A stretch of DNA of 64,000 nucleotides. Origin: Hyphomicrobiales bacterium. GTDB lineage: Bacteria > Pseudomonadota > Alphaproteobacteria > Rhizobiales > Kaistiaceae. Both the position numbers and the translations under genes were made by a program. Shown in pieces: positions 9,113-19,826 of the stretch (positions within the stretch are counted from its first letter, which is position 1; every line of letters begins with the position of its first letter). The notes beneath the pieces were generated by a model. The model saw only the letters and a program-made list of their open reading frames with translations. It was not told where the DNA came from and did not search any database. Location of the stretch: the NCBI GenBank assembly GCA_017305635.1, contig JAFKKF010000006.1:124001-188000 (forward strand). The letters are read 5' to 3'.

Positions 9113-9613
9113 TCAGGCGAGGGCCGAAATCGATTCCTCGTCGAGACTGCCGGGCACGATGGTGATCGGCACGGGAAAAGTGCCGGAAGCCTTGCCGGCA
9201 AGCGCCGTGACCAGCGGGCCCGGGCCCTCCTTGTCGGCCCCGGCAGCGAGGACGAGGACGGCGATATCCTCGTCCTCCTCGATCAGCTTGACGATCTCGT
9301 CGGCGCGGACGCCCTCGCGGATGACCTGCTGCGGCTCGATGCTCGACCAGGTGCGCACCATGTCGGCGAAGCGGCCGAGCGAGGATTCGGCCTCCTCCAT
9401 GGCCTCGGCGCGCATGATGTTCTCGACGCCGACCCATTGGGTGAACTCGCTCGGCACGATGACGTAGAGGAGAACGAGCCCGCCTTTCGTGCGCTCCGCC
9501 CGGCGTGCAGCGTAAAGCAGCGCGCGGGTGCATTCCGGCGTGTCGTCGATGACCACCAGGAATTTCCTCCGGTGGCCTTCCTCGGTGCTGCGGCGCTTCT
9601 TCCCCATGGGCAC
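9113..9613 (-). CDS. Universal stress protein (UspA family)
   Basis: 166-residue single-domain Usp. The N-terminal FLVVIDDTPECTRALLYAARRA is the first beta strand and helix, and a C-terminal glycine-rich segment (LAAGADKEGPGPL to IVPGSL) stands in for the nucleotide-binding loop G-2X-G-9X-G(S/T), though it is loose here. Members help survival in stasis or envelope stress by an unclear mechanism. Its position between trpS and nfu is the usual one in this order, which suggests a conserved but uncharacterised link to translation or Fe-S metabolism. Confidence 0.85.
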   Translation of the reverse strand: MPMGKKRRSTEEGHRRKFLVVIDDTPECTRALLYAARRAERTKGGLVLLYVIVPSEFTQWVGVENIMRAEAMEEAESSLGRFADMVRTWSSIEPQQVIREGVRADEIVKLIEEDEDIAVLVLAAGADKEGPGPLVTALAGKASGTFPVPITIVPGSLDEESISALA

Positions 9614-9652
9614 GATGGTGCCACTTCCATGGGCCAGTCGGCAATCGGGCAG

Positions 9653-10708
9653 CTAGCGGCTCTGCAGGAAGCCGAGGATGTCCTTGACGCCGCGGAAGGT
9701 CTCGCCGGCAACGGCGGCCGCGCGATTGGCGCCGTCGCCGAGGATGCGGTCGATATGGCCGGGATCGGCGAGCAGGCGCCGCATCTCGCCGGCGATCGGC
9801 GAGAGCTTCTCGACGGCAAGGTCGGCGAGCGCCGGCTTGAAGGCAGAGAACTGCGAGCCACCATGGTCGCGGAGCACCGCTTCCTTCGACAGGCCGGAGA
9901 GCGCGGCATAGATGCCGACGAGGTTGTCGGCCTCGGGCCGCGTCTTCAGGCCGTCGGTCTCCGAGGGCAGCGGCTCCGGATCGGTCTTCGCCTTCCTGAC
10001 CTTCTGCGCGATGGTATCGGCATCGTCGGTGAGGTTGATGCGGGAATAATCCGACGGATCGGATTTCGACATCTTCTTGGTGCCGTCGCGGAGCGACATG
10101 ACGCGGGTCGCCGGCCCGGTGATCATCGGCTCGGTGACCGGGAAGAAGCCGTTCGGGTGACCCTTCTCGGCGATCCACTCGCCGAAATCGTTATTGAACT
10201 TGATGGCGATGTCGCGGGCGAGCTCGAGGTGCTGCTTCTGGTCGTCGCCAACCGGCACGTGGGTGGCGCGGTAGGCTAGGATGTCGGCGGCCATGAGGAC
10301 GGGATAGTCGAAGAGCCCGACGCTGGCATTCTCGCGGTCCTTGCCGGCCTTCTCCTTGAACTGCGTCATGCGGCTCAGCCACCCCATGCGGGCGACGCAG
10401 TTGAAGACCCAGGTCAGCTCGGCATGGGTCGAGACCTGGCTCTGGTTGAAGACGATCGACTTCACCGGATCGATGCCGGCGGCAAGGAAGGCGGCGGTGA
10501 CCTCGCGCGTCGCCTGTTTCAGCGCCGCCGGGCCGCCCCATACCGAGATCGGCACCGTGATCGCGTGCAGGTCGACGACGCAATAGATGCAGTCGTAGGT
10601 CTTCTGCATGGCGACGAAATTGACGATGGCGCCGAGATAGTTGCCGAGGTGGAGGTTTCCCGTCGGCTGGACGCCGGAGAAGACGCGTTGCGGGAAGGTA
10701 TCGGTCAT
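9653..10708 (-). CDS. trpS: Tryptophanyl-tRNA synthetase
   Basis: Class I aminoacyl-tRNA synthetase charging tRNA-Trp. In the 351-residue protein the HIGH-type motif appears as TGNLHLGN (16-23) and the KMSKS motif is exact at 212-216. The length and the [18 protein letters not shown] segment are typical of the bacterial enzyme. It sits 62 bases after murJ. Confidence 0.97.
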   Translation of the reverse strand: MTDTFPQRVFSGVQPTGNLHLGNYLGAIVNFVAMQKTYDCIYCVVDLHAITVPISVWGGPAALKQATREVTAAFLAAGIDPVKSIVFNQSQVSTHAELTWVFNCVARMGWLSRMTQFKEKAGKDRENASVGLFDYPVLMAADILAYRATHVPVGDDQKQHLELARDIAIKFNNDFGEWIAEKGHPNGFFPVTEPMITGPATRVMSLRDGTKKMSKSDPSDYSRINLTDDADTIAQKVRKAKTDPEPLPSETDGLKTRPEADNLVGIYAALSGLSKEAVLRDHGGSQFSAFKPALADLAVEKLSPIAGEMRRLLADPGHIDRILGDGANRAAAVAGETFRGVKDILGFLQSR

Positions 10709-10770
10709 GGCGAGAGCGGCCCGGTTCTGATGGCGGCGGGGTTATGACGGACCCCGCCGCGGGGCGCAAG

Positions 10771-12330
10771 TCAGCCCCGCCTGAGCACGGCCTTCAGGAT
10801 GCGCTTGAAGTCCGCGGCGCCGGTGAAATGGACGAACAGCCCGAAGACCATCAGCCCGACGAAGACGAGGATGGCGAGGCCGATCACCTGCACCGAGAGA
10901 TGAGGATCGGCGAGCCAGGAGGCGAGCGCCCAGTCGGCGGCATAGAGGGCGGCACCCATCAGGACGGAGCCGGCGAGAAGGAGCGGAATGCGCCGGCGGA
11001 TGGTCGCGTCGACGGCGAAATGGCCGCGGCGGTGCAGGGTCCAGAAGAGGAGGACGGCATTGACCCAGGCAGCGATGCTGGTCGCCGCCGCGATGCCGAC
11101 ATGGCCGAAGAGGAAGAAGAGCCCGAAGGCGGCGGCGACGTTCACCACCATCGATATGCCGCCGTACCACATCGGCGCCGAGGTATCCTCGCGGGCGAAA
11201 TAGGCCGGCTGGAGCACCTTGATGGCGACGAAGGCGGGCAGGCCGACGGCATAGGCGGCGAGCGCCGGCGCGGTCGCCGCGGTATCGGCGGCGGTGAAGG
11301 CGCCACGCTCGAAGAGGACATGGATGATGGCGGCGGGAATGACGAAGAGCGCCACCGATGCCGGCAGCGTCAGGGCGGCCGCGAATTCCATCGAACGGTT
11401 CTGGGCGTGCGAGGCATCCTCGGCGCGGCCGGCACGCAGTGCCCGGGCAAGGTCGGGGAGCAGCACGATGCCGACCGCGATGCCGACGATGCCGAGAGGC
11501 AGCTGGTAGAGGCGGTCGGCATAGTAGAGCCACGAGACGGCGCCCGCCTGGAGCGAGGCGACGATGGTGCCGACCACGATGTTGATCTGGGTGATGCCGC
11601 CGGCAATGACGCTCGGCCCGGCAAGCCTCGTCAGCCGCTTCACCCCCGGCGTCCAGCGCGGCCAGCGCAAGCTCATCCTCAGGCCGGCATATCGGCAGGC
11701 GAATATCAGGAAGACGAGCTGGACGATGCCGCCGGCAGTGATCGCGAAGGTGAGCAGGATGCCGGCATGGCGGCTGCCGAACTCGCCCGTCCAGTAGACG
11801 TAGATCAGCGCGCCGATGAGGACGACGTTGAGGAGCGAGGAGGAGAAGGCGGCGGCGGCGAAGCGGTTGAGGCCGTTCAGGGCGCCGGAGAGCAGCGTCG
11901 CAAGGGAAATGAAGAAGAGATAGGGGAAGGCGATCCGGCTGAGCAGCACCGTCAGGTCGAACTTGTCCGGATCGGCGGCAAAGCCGGGCGCCAGGGCAAG
12001 GGTCAGCCAGGCCATGGCCACTTCCGAGACCGCCGTGAAGGCGAGCAGCATGGCGGCGAGCGCGGCGAGCGATTCCTCGGCGAACAGGCGCCCGGCCTCG
12101 GGACCCTCGCCATCGTGGGTCTTGGTGAAGAGCGGCACGAAGGCGGAGGCGAAGGCGCCTTCGGCGAAGAGCCGGCGGAAGAGGTTGGGCAGGCGCTGGG
12201 CGACGAAGAAGGCCTCGGCGACCGGCCCGCTGCCGAGCGCCGCGGCGATGAACATGTCGCGCACGAAGCCGAGGATGCGGCTCGTCATCGTGCCCATGCC
12301 GACGGTGGCGAAATTCTTCAGGAGCGACAT
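10771..12330 (-). CDS. murJ: Lipid II flippase MurJ
   Basis: 519-residue polytopic membrane protein of the MOP superfamily (formerly MviN) that flips lipid II across the inner membrane for peptidoglycan synthesis. It begins MSLLKNFATVGMGTMTSRI, with the family motif SRILGFVRDMFIAAALG, and shows about 13-14 hydrophobic segments. The frame stays open upstream of 12330, but that ATG gives the canonical MurJ N-terminus. The reading order glnD-murJ-trpS is standard for Rhizobiales, except that a vapBC pair lies immediately upstream here. Confidence 0.95.
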   Translation of the reverse strand: MSLLKNFATVGMGTMTSRILGFVRDMFIAAALGSGPVAEAFFVAQRLPNLFRRLFAEGAFASAFVPLFTKTHDGEGPEAGRLFAEESLAALAAMLLAFTAVSEVAMAWLTLALAPGFAADPDKFDLTVLLSRIAFPYLFFISLATLLSGALNGLNRFAAAAFSSSLLNVVLIGALIYVYWTGEFGSRHAGILLTFAITAGGIVQLVFLIFACRYAGLRMSLRWPRWTPGVKRLTRLAGPSVIAGGITQINIVVGTIVASLQAGAVSWLYYADRLYQLPLGIVGIAVGIVLLPDLARALRAGRAEDASHAQNRSMEFAAALTLPASVALFVIPAAIIHVLFERGAFTAADTAATAPALAAYAVGLPAFVAIKVLQPAYFAREDTSAPMWYGGISMVVNVAAAFGLFFLFGHVGIAAATSIAAWVNAVLLFWTLHRRGHFAVDATIRRRIPLLLAGSVLMGAALYAADWALASWLADPHLSVQVIGLAILVFVGLMVFGLFVHFTGAADFKRILKAVLRRG

Positions 12331-12370
12331 TGGGCCCCGTTCTCCTTGCGCGGCGATGCGACCCGCGTGG

Positions 12371-12736
12371 TCATGACGCGGCGGCGGCCACGCCCAGTCG
12401 CTCGGCAGCATCGTGCAGCCGCCTGTCCCGCGTCCACAGAGAGGCCTCGCTGAGGAGCGTCGAGGCAAGAAGATGCGCGTCCACGTAGCCGATCCCCAAA
12501 CCGTGCAGCTTGCGACGCTCTATCAGGTCGAAGACCTCATCATCCGAGGCGACGTCCGCTGTGGGCAGGTTTCGTAGCGATTTGAGGACGAGGGCGCGCT
12601 GCTTCAAATTGCCCAAGGCAATCTCACCGGCGACGAAGGGATGTCCGAGCACCTGCTCAGCCTCGAGGAACTGCTCCAGCCGGCCGTTGCCGGCGCGCAG
12701 GTGCTCGACCCAGACCGACGTGTCAACGAGGATCAC
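12371..12736 (-). CDS. VapC-like PIN-domain ribonuclease toxin
   Basis: 121-residue PIN-domain protein starting at a GTG (VILVDTSVWVEHLR). The acidic residues of the PIN active site are visible: the first Asp in VDTSVW, a Glu in the segment VAGEIALGN, and the Asp pair in GYVDAHLLAS and WTRDRRL. VapC toxins cleave tRNA or rRNA and are blocked by their cognate antitoxin. The GTG start overlaps the antitoxin stop (GTGA), which is typical translational coupling of vapBC. It lies between glnD and murJ, which are normally adjacent, so it is probably an acquired module. The name beyond VapC family is not certain. Confidence 0.85.
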   Translation of the reverse strand: MILVDTSVWVEHLRAGNGRLEQFLEAEQVLGHPFVAGEIALGNLKQRALVLKSLRNLPTADVASDDEVFDLIERRKLHGLGIGYVDAHLLASTLLSEASLWTRDRRLHDAAERLGVAAAAS

Positions 12737-12930
12737 GCGGGCTCCGTGCGCCGCCGTGGCGGAGCCACCACGCTCTTCTCGGTGCCGCCGAGACGGGCGA
12801 GGCGACGGGCGCTCTCCCGTTCGATCAACGCTTCCAAGGCCTTGCGGATGAGCGCGGTCCGCTCCTTCACACCGGTCAGCGCCTCGGCCTCGGCAAGGAG
12901 AGCATCGTCGAGCGCTATCGTCGTGCGCAT
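12733..12930 (-). CDS. VapB-like antitoxin (type II toxin-antitoxin)
   Basis: 65-residue protein with an N-terminal ribbon-helix-helix (MRTTIALDDALLAEAEALTG, then RTALIRKALEALIERE) and a basic C-terminal tail (RLARLGGTEKSVVAPPRRRT) that would wrap the toxin. It resembles the VapB/DUF2191 group. Its start is preceded by GAGGATGGAAT, a usable Shine-Dalgarno. It is followed by the vapC-like gene with a 4-base overlap. Such antitoxins repress their own promoter through an inverted repeat, and one is present just upstream. Confidence 0.85.
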   Translation of the reverse strand: MRTTIALDDALLAEAEALTGVKERTALIRKALEALIERESARRLARLGGTEKSVVAPPRRRTEPA

Positions 12931-12942
12931 ATTCCATCCTCA

Positions 12943-12970
12943 CGCATCAATTATGTCATCAAATGATGCG
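12943..12970 (-). promoter_or_regulatory. Inverted repeat upstream of vapBC, candidate operator
   Basis: CGCATCA at 12943-12949 and TGATGCG at 12964-12970 form a perfect 7-bp inverted repeat with a 14-base centre. On the minus strand a CATAAT hexamer (12950-12955) that could act as a -10 lies between the arms, and a further TGATGCA half-site occurs at 12976. This is the arrangement expected for autoregulation by a ribbon-helix-helix antitoxin. It lies 13 bases upstream of the antitoxin start. Function is inferred from position and symmetry only. Confidence 0.5.
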
Positions 12971-13002
12971 TCTTCTGATGCACAGAAGCAAGGGGTTCCA
13001 GC

Positions 13003-15780
13003 TCACGCCGGCTCGCGGCGTTTCGCCGGCCTGGCCTCGCCCCCGGAGGCCTGGCCCTCGAAGGCGGCGCGGAGCCGGCGGCGGACGGCAGCCTCGCGGG
13101 CCGGGTTGGTGATCTTGTGGCCGACGAGATCGGTCACGTAAAAGACGTCCACCGCGCGTTCGCCGAAGGTCGAGACGTGGGCCGACGCGATGTTGAGGTT
13201 GAGGTCGGAGATCGCCCGCGTCAGGTCGTAGAGAAGGCCGTTGCGGTCGAGCCCCGAAGCCTCGATCACCGTGTAGCGGTTGGACGAGGTGTTATCGACC
13301 GTGACGCTGGTCTCGAGGGTGAAGGCCTTCAGGCGCGGCTTCTTCTGCACGCGCTTGGCGACCTGGTCGGGGATGCGCAGCATCCCCGCCAGCGCCTGCT
13401 CGATGAGGTCGCCGACCTTGCGCGCGCGGCGCTCCTCGTCGGCCTCGTCGTCGAACTCGCGGCCGATCGAGATCGAGTCGAGCGCCTCGCCGTCCTTGGT
13501 CGTGTAGATCTGGGCGTCGACGATATTGGCGCCGGCAATCGTGCAGGCGCCGGCAATAGTCGAGAGCAGCCGCGGATGGTCGGGGGCGAGCACCGTGATC
13601 TCGGTGACCGCCTCGAAGGCGCGGGTGCGGATGTCGGTGGCAAGCGTCCTGTCGGCCGCCTCGGCGGCGCGGATGAACCGGGCATGGGCAACCTTGCGCG
13701 GCAGGTCGACGCGCAGCCAGTAGGCGGGATAGTGGCGGTCGAGGTAGCGCTTCCGCTCCGCTGCCGGCCAGTCGGCGAGCGCAGCGCCGAGCTCGCTGCG
13801 CGCCTCCTCGACGCGGCGGTCGCGCGAAACCTGGCTGTGGCCGCCGGTCAGCACCGGCTCGGTCTCGTAGTAGAGCGTGCGCAGCAGTTGCCCCTTCCAG
13901 CCGTTCCAGACGCCGGGCCCGACCGCCTTGATGTCGGCGATGGTGAGGACGAGCAGCATCTTCATGCGCTCGAGGCTCTGCACCACCGCGGCGAAGTCGA
14001 GGATGGTCTTGCGGTCGGCGAGGTCGCGCGACTGGGCGGTCATGCTCATGGTCAGGTGCTGCTCGACCAGCCAGGCCACCGTCTCCACCTGGACCGGAGT
14101 CAGCCCGAAGCGAGGCCCGAGCTTGCGCGCCACGCGGGCGCCGGCGACGGAATGATCCTCGACGCGGCCCTTGGCGATGTCGTGCACGAAGAGCGCGACA
14201 TAGACGACGGTGCGGTCCTGGATGCTCGGGAAGACCTCGCTCGCCAGCGGATGCTGCTCGGCATGCTCGCCGCGCTCGATCTCGGCGAGCATGCCGATGG
14301 CGCGGATGAGATGCTCGTCGACCGTGTAGTGATGATACATGCTGAACTGCATCATCGACACGATGCGCCCGAATTCCGGCACGAACTTGCCGAGCACGCC
14401 GGTCTCGTTCATGGCGCGGAGCACGATCTCGGGCTGGTTGCGCGAGGAAAGCACCTCGACGAAGAGGCGGTTGGCTTCCGGGCTCTCGCGGAGCGCCTGA
14501 TCGATCAGCCCGTGGGAACGGGCGGCAAGCTGCGTCGCATGCGGATGGAAGTCGAGGTTGTTGCGGTCGGCATAGTGGAAGAAGCGGAGGAGGTTGACCG
14601 GATCGCGCTCGAAGGCGCCGTCATCGGCGACGTTGATGCGGCTGTTGTCGACGATGAAGTCGGTGGTGCCGGGGATCTTATGGACCTTGCGCCGGCCGAT
14701 GCCGAAGACGCGGTTGAGCACGGGCACCGGCTTGCCGTGGTCTTCCTCCAGCGCGGCGCAGAAGATGCGCGTCAGGTCGCCGACCTCCTTGGCCACGAGG
14801 AAGTAGTGCTTCATGAAGCGCTCGACCTCCCTCATGCCGGGATGGGACGTGTAGCCGAGGCGCATGGCCATGCCGCGCTGCAGGTCGAAGGAGAGGCGCT
14901 CCTCGGCGCGGCCGGTCATGAAGTGGAGGTGGCAGCGCACGGCCCAGAGGAAATCCTCGCACTTGCGAAAACGCTGGAGCTCGGGCCGCGAGAAGACGCC
15001 GGCCTTGACCAGATCCTCGCGCGAGCGGACGCGGTAGAAATACTTGGCGATCCAGAACAGCGTGTGGAGGTCGCGCAATCCGCCCTTGCCGTCCTTGACG
15101 TTCGGCTCGACGAGATAGCGCGAGGCGCCCTGCTGGCGGTGGCGCTCGTCGCGCTCGGCAAGCTTGGCGGCGATGAATTCGGGACCGGTGCCGGCGACCA
15201 CCTCGGCATCGAAGCGGGTCTGCAATTCGTCGGCGAGCGGCTTGTCGCCCCAGATCCAGCGCGCCTCGAGGATCGCCGTGCGGATGGTCATGTCGGAGCG
15301 CGACAGGCGGATGCACTCCGCGACGCTGCGGGTGGCGTGGCCGACCTTCTGGCCGAGGTCCCAGAGCGCATAGAGGATGAACTCGACGACGCTCTCGCCC
15401 CACGGCGTCTGCTTGTAGGGAAGCAGGAAGAGGAGGTCGATGTCGGAGCCCGGCGCCAGCGTGCCGCGACCATAGCCGCCGACGGCGACGACGGCGATGC
15501 GCTCGGCCTTGGTGCGGTTCGGCGCCGGGAAGACGTATTCGACGGCGAAGTCGTGGATGGCGCGGATGAGCGCATCCTGGAGGCCGGAAAGGCGGCGGGC
15601 GCACTGGCTGCCGCGGCCGTCCTCCATGAGCAGGCGCTCGGCTTCCGCGCGCCCGTCGGCAAGCGCCTTCTTGAGGATCGGCACGATCGCGCCGCGCAGC
15701 CTGTCGGCGCCGCTGACGGACCCGGCCGCGGCGGTCAGCGCAGCGCGGAGCGCGGCTTCGTCGGCCAGGTGTTCCGTCAT
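13003..15780 (-). CDS. glnD: [Protein-PII] uridylyltransferase / uridylyl-removing enzyme
   Basis: 925-residue bifunctional sensor of nitrogen status that uridylylates PII proteins when glutamine is low. The nucleotidyltransferase motif [18 protein letters not shown] lies at 101-118, the metal HD domain contains FVHDIAKGR, and two C-terminal ACT domains bind glutamine ([18 protein letters not shown] and [18 protein letters not shown]). The open frame extends beyond 15780, but ATG 15780 gives the usual N-terminus. It lies 77 bases downstream of mutS. A +-strand open frame of 910 codons opposite it is a composition artefact. Confidence 0.97.
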   Translation of the reverse strand: MTEHLADEAALRAALTAAAGSVSGADRLRGAIVPILKKALADGRAEAERLLMEDGRGSQCARRLSGLQDALIRAIHDFAVEYVFPAPNRTKAERIAVVAVGGYGRGTLAPGSDIDLLFLLPYKQTPWGESVVEFILYALWDLGQKVGHATRSVAECIRLSRSDMTIRTAILEARWIWGDKPLADELQTRFDAEVVAGTGPEFIAAKLAERDERHRQQGASRYLVEPNVKDGKGGLRDLHTLFWIAKYFYRVRSREDLVKAGVFSRPELQRFRKCEDFLWAVRCHLHFMTGRAEERLSFDLQRGMAMRLGYTSHPGMREVERFMKHYFLVAKEVGDLTRIFCAALEEDHGKPVPVLNRVFGIGRRKVHKIPGTTDFIVDNSRINVADDGAFERDPVNLLRFFHYADRNNLDFHPHATQLAARSHGLIDQALRESPEANRLFVEVLSSRNQPEIVLRAMNETGVLGKFVPEFGRIVSMMQFSMYHHYTVDEHLIRAIGMLAEIERGEHAEQHPLASEVFPSIQDRTVVYVALFVHDIAKGRVEDHSVAGARVARKLGPRFGLTPVQVETVAWLVEQHLTMSMTAQSRDLADRKTILDFAAVVQSLERMKMLLVLTIADIKAVGPGVWNGWKGQLLRTLYYETEPVLTGGHSQVSRDRRVEEARSELGAALADWPAAERKRYLDRHYPAYWLRVDLPRKVAHARFIRAAEAADRTLATDIRTRAFEAVTEITVLAPDHPRLLSTIAGACTIAGANIVDAQIYTTKDGEALDSISIGREFDDEADEERRARKVGDLIEQALAGMLRIPDQVAKRVQKKPRLKAFTLETSVTVDNTSSNRYTVIEASGLDRNGLLYDLTRAISDLNLNIASAHVSTFGERAVDVFYVTDLVGHKITNPAREAAVRRRLRAAFEGQASGGEARPAKRREPA

Positions 15781-15857
15781 GATTCGCGAGGTTCCGGCAT
15801 GGTTCGCGGGCGGATTTCTAGCGCGGTTCGCCGGCGAGCGCCATTCTAGGCCACGCC

Positions 15858-18566
15858 TCAAGCCTTGCCGACGGCGGCCCGCGCCGCCTTCAACCGGTAG
15901 AGAGCCTCCAGCGCCTCCTTCGGCGAGAGCTCGTCGGGCGCGATCCCGTCGAGAAGGCCGAGAACCGGATCGGGTTCCGGCTCGAGGGAGGATTTCCGCG
16001 TCACCGAGAAGAGCGGCAGGTCGTCGACGAGGGCATGGACGGGCGATTGCCGGTCGGTCTCCTCCAGTTGCCGCAGCACCTCGCGGGCACGGGCGATCAC
16101 CGCCGGCGGCAGGCCGGCGAGGCGGGCGACCTGGATGCCGTAGGAGCCGTCGGCGACGCCGGCGACGATCTCGTGCAGGAAGACGAGGTCGCCGCCCCAT
16201 TCCTTCACCCGCACGGTGACGTTGTGCAGGCGCGGCAGGCGTTCCGACAGCGCCGTCAGCTCGTGATAGTGGGTGGCGAAGAGGGCACGGCTGCGGTTGA
16301 CCTCGTGGAGATGCTCGATCGCCGCCCAGGCGATGGAAAGGCCGTCGAAGGTCGCCGTGCCGCGGCCGATCTCGTCGAGGATGACCAGCGAGCGCGTCCC
16401 CGCCTGGTTGAGGATCGCCGCGGTCTCGACCATCTCGACCATGAAGGTCGAGCGCCCGCGGGCAAGGTCGTCGGCCGCGCCGACCCGGCTGAAGAGGCGG
16501 TCGACGACGCCGATCCGCGCGGCCTTGGCCGGTACGTAGGAACCGATCTGGGCGAGGATGGCGATGAGCGCGTTCTGCCGGAGGAAGGTCGACTTGCCGG
16601 CCATGTTCGGCCCGGTCACCAGCCAGACACGGCCCGAGGCTTTCGTCCCCGCGGGTCCGAGATCGACGCCGTTGGCGACAAAGGCGGGACCGGCGGCGGC
16701 GCGGAGCGCCTGCTCGACGACCGGGTGGCGTCCTTCCTCGATGTGGAAGGCGAGCGAGCGCTCGACCTCGGGACGGGCATAGTTCTCGGCGGCGGCAAGC
16801 GCAGCGAGCCCGGCGGAGACGTCGATGACGGCGAGCGCATCGGCGACGCGGCGGATGGCCTCGCCGGCCGCGGTCACCTCGGCGGCGAGCCGGTCGAAGG
16901 TGGCGAGCTCGATGGCGAGCGCGCGCTCGGCGGCACCGGCGATCCGCGCCTCGAGATCGGCAAGCTCCGTGGTGGTGAAGCGGATGGCGCCCGCCATGGT
17001 CTGGCGATGGATGAAGCGGGCATTGAAGGGCGCGGCGAGCAGCTTCTCGCCGTTCGCCGCGCTCGCCTCGATGAAATAGCCGAGCACGTTGTTGTGCTTG
17101 ATCTTCAGCGAGCGGATCTCGGTCTCGTCGGCATAGCCCGCCTGCAGGCCGGCAATGACGCGGCGGCTGTCGTCGCGGAGTTTTCTGGCCTCGTCCAGAA
17201 CTCCGTCGTGACCATCCCTGATGAAGCCGCCCTCCCGCTTCAGGTGCGGCAGGTCATCGGACAACGCCGCGAGGAGGTCGTCAGCGAGACCGGCCGGCGC
17301 CGCCGTCAACGCTTCGGCCGCGGCAGCGAGTTCCGCTGGCGGCGCGGTCGCGGCAAGGATCGCGGCGATCCGCCGGGCAACGCCGAGACCGGCGGCGATG
17401 GCGGCGAGGTCGCGCGGGCCGCCGCGGTTGAGAGTCAGGCGCGAGAGCGCGCGGGCGAGATCGGGCGCCGCCGCGAGGAGATCGCGAATCTCCGCCCGCC
17501 GCGCCGGGTCGGCGATGAGGAAGCCGACGGAATCGAGGCGCGCGGCGATCGCTTCCGGATCGGTCAAGGGGCCAGCGAGCCGACGGGCGAGCAGCCGCGC
17601 GCCGGCGCCGGTGACGGTGCGGTCGATGGCCGAGAGCAGGCTGCCGGCGCGCTCGCCCGACAGCGTCGCGGTCAGTTCGAGATTGGCGCGGGTCGCCGCG
17701 TCGATGAGCATGAGGTCGCCGGCCGATTGGCCCACGGGGACGGCGAGCGGCGGACGCTCGCCGATCTGGGTCTTCTCGACATAGGCGAGCGCCGCCGCGG
17801 CCGCGGCAAGGGCGGCGCGGGAAAAGTTGCCGAAGCCGTCGAGGGTGGCGACGCCGAAATAGGCGGTCAGCCGCTCGGCCGCCGTCGCCCCGTCGAACCA
17901 GGCCGCTGGCAGCGGCGTCACGGCGGCGCCCAGCTGCCGCCAGAAGGCCTCCTGCTGCGCATCGGCGAAGAGCCCGTCGGAGACCAGCACCTCGCGCGGA
18001 TCGACCGCGGCGAGGTCGGCGGCAAGCCGCCCGGCATCGCTGTCGGCGACGCGGAACTCGCCGGTCGATATGTCGATCCAGGCGAGCCCGTAGCGGTCAC
18101 CCGCCTCGCCGCCCCTCACGCGCGCCACGGCGGCGAGGAAATTGTTGCGGCCGGCGACGAGGAGCGCGTCTTCGGTCAGCGTTCCGGGCGTGACCAGGCG
18201 GACGACGCCGCGGCGGACCACCGATTTCGAGCCGCGCTTCCGCGCCTCGGCGGGATCCTCGACCTGCTCGCAGACGGCGACGCGGTGGCCGAGCGCAATC
18301 AGCTTCTGGAGGTACTGGTCGGCGGCGTGGACCGGCACGCCGCACATCGGAATATCGGCGCCCTGATGCTTGCCGCGTTTCGTCAGCGTGATGCCGAGGG
18401 CCCGGCTCGCCACTTCCGCATCGTCGAAGAACAGCTCGTAGAAATCGCCCATCCGGTAGAAGAGCAGGCAATCGGGATTGGCCGCCTTGATCTCCACGTA
18501 CTGGGCCATCATCGGCGAGGCGCGCTCGGCGGTCTCGGCGATCGGGCGGGGGGCGGCGGTATCCAT
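15858..18566 (-). CDS. mutS: DNA mismatch repair protein MutS
   Basis: 902-residue mismatch recognition ATPase. The mismatch-reading F-X-E motif is at F42/E44 in [10 protein letters not shown], the clamp and lever regions follow, and the C-terminal ABC-type ATPase has Walker [10 protein letters not shown] and Walker [19 protein letters not shown]. Length is slightly above the E. coli protein, normal for Alphaproteobacteria. It heads the minus-strand block mutS-glnD-murJ and is divergent from the glycosyltransferase-like gene at 18708. Confidence 0.97.
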   Translation of the reverse strand: MDTAAPRPIAETAERASPMMAQYVEIKAANPDCLLFYRMGDFYELFFDDAEVASRALGITLTKRGKHQGADIPMCGVPVHAADQYLQKLIALGHRVAVCEQVEDPAEARKRGSKSVVRRGVVRLVTPGTLTEDALLVAGRNNFLAAVARVRGGEAGDRYGLAWIDISTGEFRVADSDAGRLAADLAAVDPREVLVSDGLFADAQQEAFWRQLGAAVTPLPAAWFDGATAAERLTAYFGVATLDGFGNFSRAALAAAAAALAYVEKTQIGERPPLAVPVGQSAGDLMLIDAATRANLELTATLSGERAGSLLSAIDRTVTGAGARLLARRLAGPLTDPEAIAARLDSVGFLIADPARRAEIRDLLAAAPDLARALSRLTLNRGGPRDLAAIAAGLGVARRIAAILAATAPPAELAAAAEALTAAPAGLADDLLAALSDDLPHLKREGGFIRDGHDGVLDEARKLRDDSRRVIAGLQAGYADETEIRSLKIKHNNVLGYFIEASAANGEKLLAAPFNARFIHRQTMAGAIRFTTTELADLEARIAGAAERALAIELATFDRLAAEVTAAGEAIRRVADALAVIDVSAGLAALAAAENYARPEVERSLAFHIEEGRHPVVEQALRAAAGPAFVANGVDLGPAGTKASGRVWLVTGPNMAGKSTFLRQNALIAILAQIGSYVPAKAARIGVVDRLFSRVGAADDLARGRSTFMVEMVETAAILNQAGTRSLVILDEIGRGTATFDGLSIAWAAIEHLHEVNRSRALFATHYHELTALSERLPRLHNVTVRVKEWGGDLVFLHEIVAGVADGSYGIQVARLAGLPPAVIARAREVLRQLEETDRQSPVHALVDDLPLFSVTRKSSLEPEPDPVLGLLDGIAPDELSPKEALEALYRLKAARAAVGKA

Positions 18567-18707
18567 CGGCGGAACCTAGCAGAAGCGGCACGGCGTCCGC
18601 CATCGACGCGCCCGTCCGGTGCCGGCTGGCCCCAGCGGCCGCGCGCCATATCGACAGGCTGCCGGCGGGAGGCCATTCTCGCGCACCGAACGGGGGATGG
18701 AAACGCC

Positions 18708-19826
18708 ATGGCGGGGGGCGCGAAGCGGCTGGTCGAAACGGGCAGGAATGCGCTCCGCCAGGCCGGGCGCAAGTGGCTCGGCGCGCCGCGATGGCTGGAG
18801 GGTTCCCAGGCGACCGGCGTGGTCCTCTCGACCGATCCGCCGATCGTCAATACCACGCTGACCTGGCCGGAGCCGGCCGCGTATCTCTGGTCCTTCGGCA
18901 ACCGGATCGGCCGGCGCCCGGCCGCGTTCCTCGTCTGCATGTCCTGGCATTTCGACGATTCCGGCGGCGGCAGGGAATGCATGCGCGCGGTCGCCGCCTA
19001 TCGCCGCCGCTTCCCCATGCACGAGGTGCATCTCCTCGCCAATTCCCCGGACGAGGTCGAGGGCTTCGCGCGACTCGGCGAGGCCGCCTTCCTCCTCAAC
19101 CAGAACCTTGCCGTCTCCGAGCGCTATTTCTTCCCCGTGGAGGATGTGCCGGTCGAGTTCGACGCGATCTACAATGCCCGCCTCGATCCGATGAAGCGGA
19201 TCGAGCTCGCCGCCGCCATAGACAGGGTCGCCTATGTCACCCGGCCGCCCTGGGCCATCGATCCGGCGGTATATGCGGGCCTTCACGCCGGCATCGCGGC
19301 GCGCCATCCCGACCACCGGATCCTCAATCCCCGCGAGAACGGGCTGGTGCGCGACATGGACGCGGCGAGCGTCAACCGCGCGCTCGGCCGGGCTGCGGTC
19401 GGCCTCGCCCTCTCCGAGGTGGAGGGGGCGATGCTGGCGAGCATGGAATACATGCTGGCCGGCCTGCCGATCGTCTCGACGCCGAGCAAGGGCGGCCGCG
19501 ATTTCTTCTTCGATCCCGAATATTGCCTCGTCGTCCCGCCCGATCCCCGGTCGGTCCGCGAGGCGGTGATGGCGCTGAAGGCACGGGCGATCCCGCGCGC
19601 CCACATCCGGACGAAGACCCTCGCCCGCGTGGAACCGCAGCGGCGCAGCTATCTCGCGCTCCTCGACGAAATCCTCGGGCGCCTCGGTCATCCGCCGCGC
19701 TTCGGCGGGCCGTGGCCGTGGCTGCACCGGCGCAACTTCTTCGCATGGGGCCGGGTCGACGACCAATTCGCGGCCGCCGAGGCGGACCGGGACCGCGGCC
19801 GCAAGGCAGCATCGTCCACGGAATGA
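18708..19826 (+). CDS. Glycosyltransferase-like protein (GT-B, group 1 type), function unknown
   Basis: 372-residue protein starting at the ATG at 18708. The C-terminal half looks like a GT-B nucleotide-sugar domain: GLALSEVEGAMLASMEYMLA followed by GLPIVSTPSKGGRDFFFDP, with acidic residues in the positions of the E-X7-E region of GT4 enzymes. The N-terminal half has no motif I recognise. There is no signal peptide. It has no glycan-biosynthesis neighbours; it sits alone between mutS and the malic enzyme gene, which are adjacent in many relatives. Donor and acceptor cannot be predicted. Confidence 0.72.
   Translation: MAGGAKRLVETGRNALRQAGRKWLGAPRWLEGSQATGVVLSTDPPIVNTTLTWPEPAAYLWSFGNRIGRRPAAFLVCMSWHFDDSGGGRECMRAVAAYRRRFPMHEVHLLANSPDEVEGFARLGEAAFLLNQNLAVSERYFFPVEDVPVEFDAIYNARLDPMKRIELAAAIDRVAYVTRPPWAIDPAVYAGLHAGIAARHPDHRILNPRENGLVRDMDAASVNRALGRAAVGLALSEVEGAMLASMEYMLAGLPIVSTPSKGGRDFFFDPEYCLVVPPDPRSVREAVMALKARAIPRAHIRTKTLARVEPQRRSYLALLDEILGRLGHPPRFGGPWPWLHRRNFFAWGRVDDQFAAAEADRDRGRKAASSTE

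Noticed and set aside
13117-15849. A 910-codon open frame on the plus strand opposite glnD
   Set aside because: It mirrors glnD codon for codon, with no domain and no credible start. It is a GC artefact.
16035-18707. Long N-terminal extension of the glycosyltransferase-like frame opposite mutS
   Set aside because: This part is antisense to mutS and of antisense-type composition. The real start is taken as ATG 18708.
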